This document shows positions 62,851 through 64,000 of a stretch of 64,000 bases of DNA, piece after piece; the stretch's first letter is position 1; each line of letters opens with the position of its first letter. The position numbers were made by a program, and so were the translations under genes. This DNA is from CAWVSB01 sp046710535. GTDB lineage: Bacteria > Pseudomonadota > Gammaproteobacteria > Pseudomonadales > CAWVSB01. The stretch covers positions 62,001-126,000 of the forward strand of contig JBKEHH010000007.1 in NCBI GenBank assembly GCA_046710535.1, in the 5' to 3' direction. The notes beneath the pieces were generated by a model, which saw only the letters and a list, made by a program, of their open reading frames with translations, was not told where the DNA came from and did not search any database.

Positions 62851-63904
62851 ATGAAAACTGTAAAACTTGGTAAATCTGACATAAACATTAGTGAAATTTG
62901 TTTGGGCAGCATGACATGGGGGCAGCAAAATACTCGCGAGCAAGCCTTTGAACAAATGGACTATGCGCTAGAGCAGGGTATCAATTTTTTTGATAACGCA
63001 GAAATGTACCCGGTTCCGCCTAAGCCTGAAACACAGGGTTTAACCGAACAGTATATGGGCGACTGGTTTACCAAAACGGGTAAGCGTAACGAAATTGTAT
63101 TGGCAACCAAAGTTGCTGGACGCTCAGAAAAAATCCCCGACTTTACCCATATTCGTGGTGGCTCACGACTTAATAAAGACCATATCACCCAGGCTTTGGA
63201 AGGTTCGCTTAAGCGTTTGCAAACCGACTACGTAGATCTGTACCAATTGCATTGGCCGGAACGTAGCACTAATTATTTTGGCATGCTTGGTTATAAGCAG
63301 GGCGATGACGACAATGCCGTAAGTATTGAAGAAACCCTAGAAGTGTTAACTGGTTTAGTGGCCTCGGGTAAAGTTAGGCATATAGGTTTGTCGAATGAGA
63401 CGCCATGGGGCGTACACGAATGTTTGCGTGCAGCTAGTGAAAAGGGCCTAGAACGGGTGGTTAGTATCCAAAACCCTTACAACTTATTAAATCGAACTTT
63501 TGAAGTTGGTTTGGCCGAAATGGCATTGCGCGAACAGGTGTCGATGTTGGCTTATTCACCGATGGCGTTTGGTTTGCTTAGTGGCAAGTATGCCAACGGC
63601 CAACGGCCAACGTCCTGCTGACGCCCGTATTACTATGTTCGAGCGTTTTCAGCGTTATACCGGCGAGCAAAGCATGAATGCCGCAGACGCTTATGTGAAC
63701 TTGGCGCATGAGCATGAATTAGACCCTGCCCAAATGGCTTTGGCTTTTGTTACTAGCCGTAGTTTTGTAAGCAGTAACATTATTGGTGCAACCACTATGA
63801 AGCAGTTGCGCAGTAATATTGCCTCAACAGATTTAACTTTAACTAAAGACTTATTAAAAGCTATTGAGGCAATTCATGTGCGTTATCCAAACCCTGCGCC
63901 CTAA
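62851..63904 (+). pseudogene. tas: Tas-like aldo/keto reductase, frameshifted by a 7-bp repeat
   Basis: Starts at ATG 62851 with AAGG upstream. ISEICLGSMTWGQQN, NFFDNAEMYPVPPKPETQGL (catalytic Asp and Tyr), KVAGRSEK and YQLHWPERSTNYFG match E. coli Tas closely. Near 63592-63612 GCCAACG is present three times in tandem; two copies would keep the frame (KYANGQRPADAR). The extra copy shifts it to a TGA at 63619-63621, while the other frame continues ITMFERFQRYTGEQSMNAAD to 63904. A slippage event; may be reversible. Confidence 0.85.
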
Positions 63905-63916
63905 GGCTTTACGGGT

Positions 63917-64000
63917 TTAAGCCTGAACGCTTATCGGTGTTACGTTATCATCGGTAGCGTTGCCTAAGTTGGCTAAAACTTCTGGGTTACCTTTGCAGGC
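63917..64000 (-). CDS. Partial CDS at window edge, unknown
   Basis: Open minus-strand frame entering from the right edge, last 27 residues ACKGNPEVLANLGNATDDNV and TPISVQA, stop at 63917-63919. Convergent with the tas-like gene. Too short to identify. Confidence 0.35.
   Translation of the reverse strand, partial: ACKGNPEVLANLGNATDDNVTPISVQA

Noticed and set aside
8933..63904. Stop-codon reassignment or selenocysteine as explanation for the in-frame stops
   Set aside because: TAA, TAG and TGA are all involved, no SECIS-like element was seen after the TGA, and housekeeping genes use normal stops.
1..64000. tRNA or rRNA genes
   Set aside because: No cloverleaf-like or rRNA-like segment was recognised by eye; a tRNAscan run would settle it.

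Overview
The window looks like the chromosome of a heterotrophic marine gammaproteobacterium, probably of the Cellvibrionales type (SAR92, Spongiibacter or OM60-like). This rests on an aceE/aceF pair with two lipoyl domains, P450, SDR, crotonase and GST genes for lipid-like substrates, a proteorhodopsin with its own retinal pathway, and AT-leaning composition. The taxonomic placement is inference from gene content only.

Layout. 1-28,970 is ordinary backbone: pyruvate dehydrogenase E1/E2, crotonase, two ABC1 (UbiB-like) kinases around a GST, a secreted metallo-beta-lactamase-fold hydrolase, P450, a diguanylate-cyclase-like protein with a degenerate GGDEF, an ABC exporter, MsrA, a FadH-like dienoyl-CoA reductase, a PEP-synthase-like protein and small redox enzymes. 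29,000-49,200 is accessory: mostly small minus-strand genes (Dps, amphi-Trp, GNAT, RRM, DoxX, GFA, Kazal-like lipoprotein, DUF2007, 2OG oxygenase), many broken, separated by attC-like hairpins lying just 3' of stop codons. I read it as an old, largely decayed integron cassette array that also carries an lpxD, two hybrid histidine kinases and fragments of mobile elements. 50,046-57,197 is a plus-strand photoheterotrophy locus: proteorhodopsin with its own promoter and terminator, then a tightly overlapping crtE-crtI-crtB-crtY-blh-idi operon that makes beta-carotene and cleaves it to retinal. 57,279-61,021 is a working-looking integron platform: one cassette with a clear attC, an attI region, a consensus LexA box, an integron integrase (intI) and dinB (Pol IV) 21 bp behind it. 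61,124-64,000 returns to backbone (esterase, SDR, tas-like aldo/keto reductase).

How it fits together. DNA damage should relieve LexA repression of intI-dinB, coupling cassette shuffling to translesion synthesis. The attI-proximal cassette holds two overlapping genes: a small one-TM protein and a 352-aa protein of the LPO_1073/Vpar_1526 type. They share a G-x-x-STN-x-Q motif and are my main candidate for an undescribed system. The rhodopsin/retinal locus lies between two attC sites, in the opposite orientation to the cassettes. The 5' stub of a second cassette is still readable at its edge, so the locus appears to have landed inside the integron. Gene decay is common: about a dozen genes carry single in-frame stops, frameshifts or lost start codons, so either lineage decay or base-level errors should be considered.
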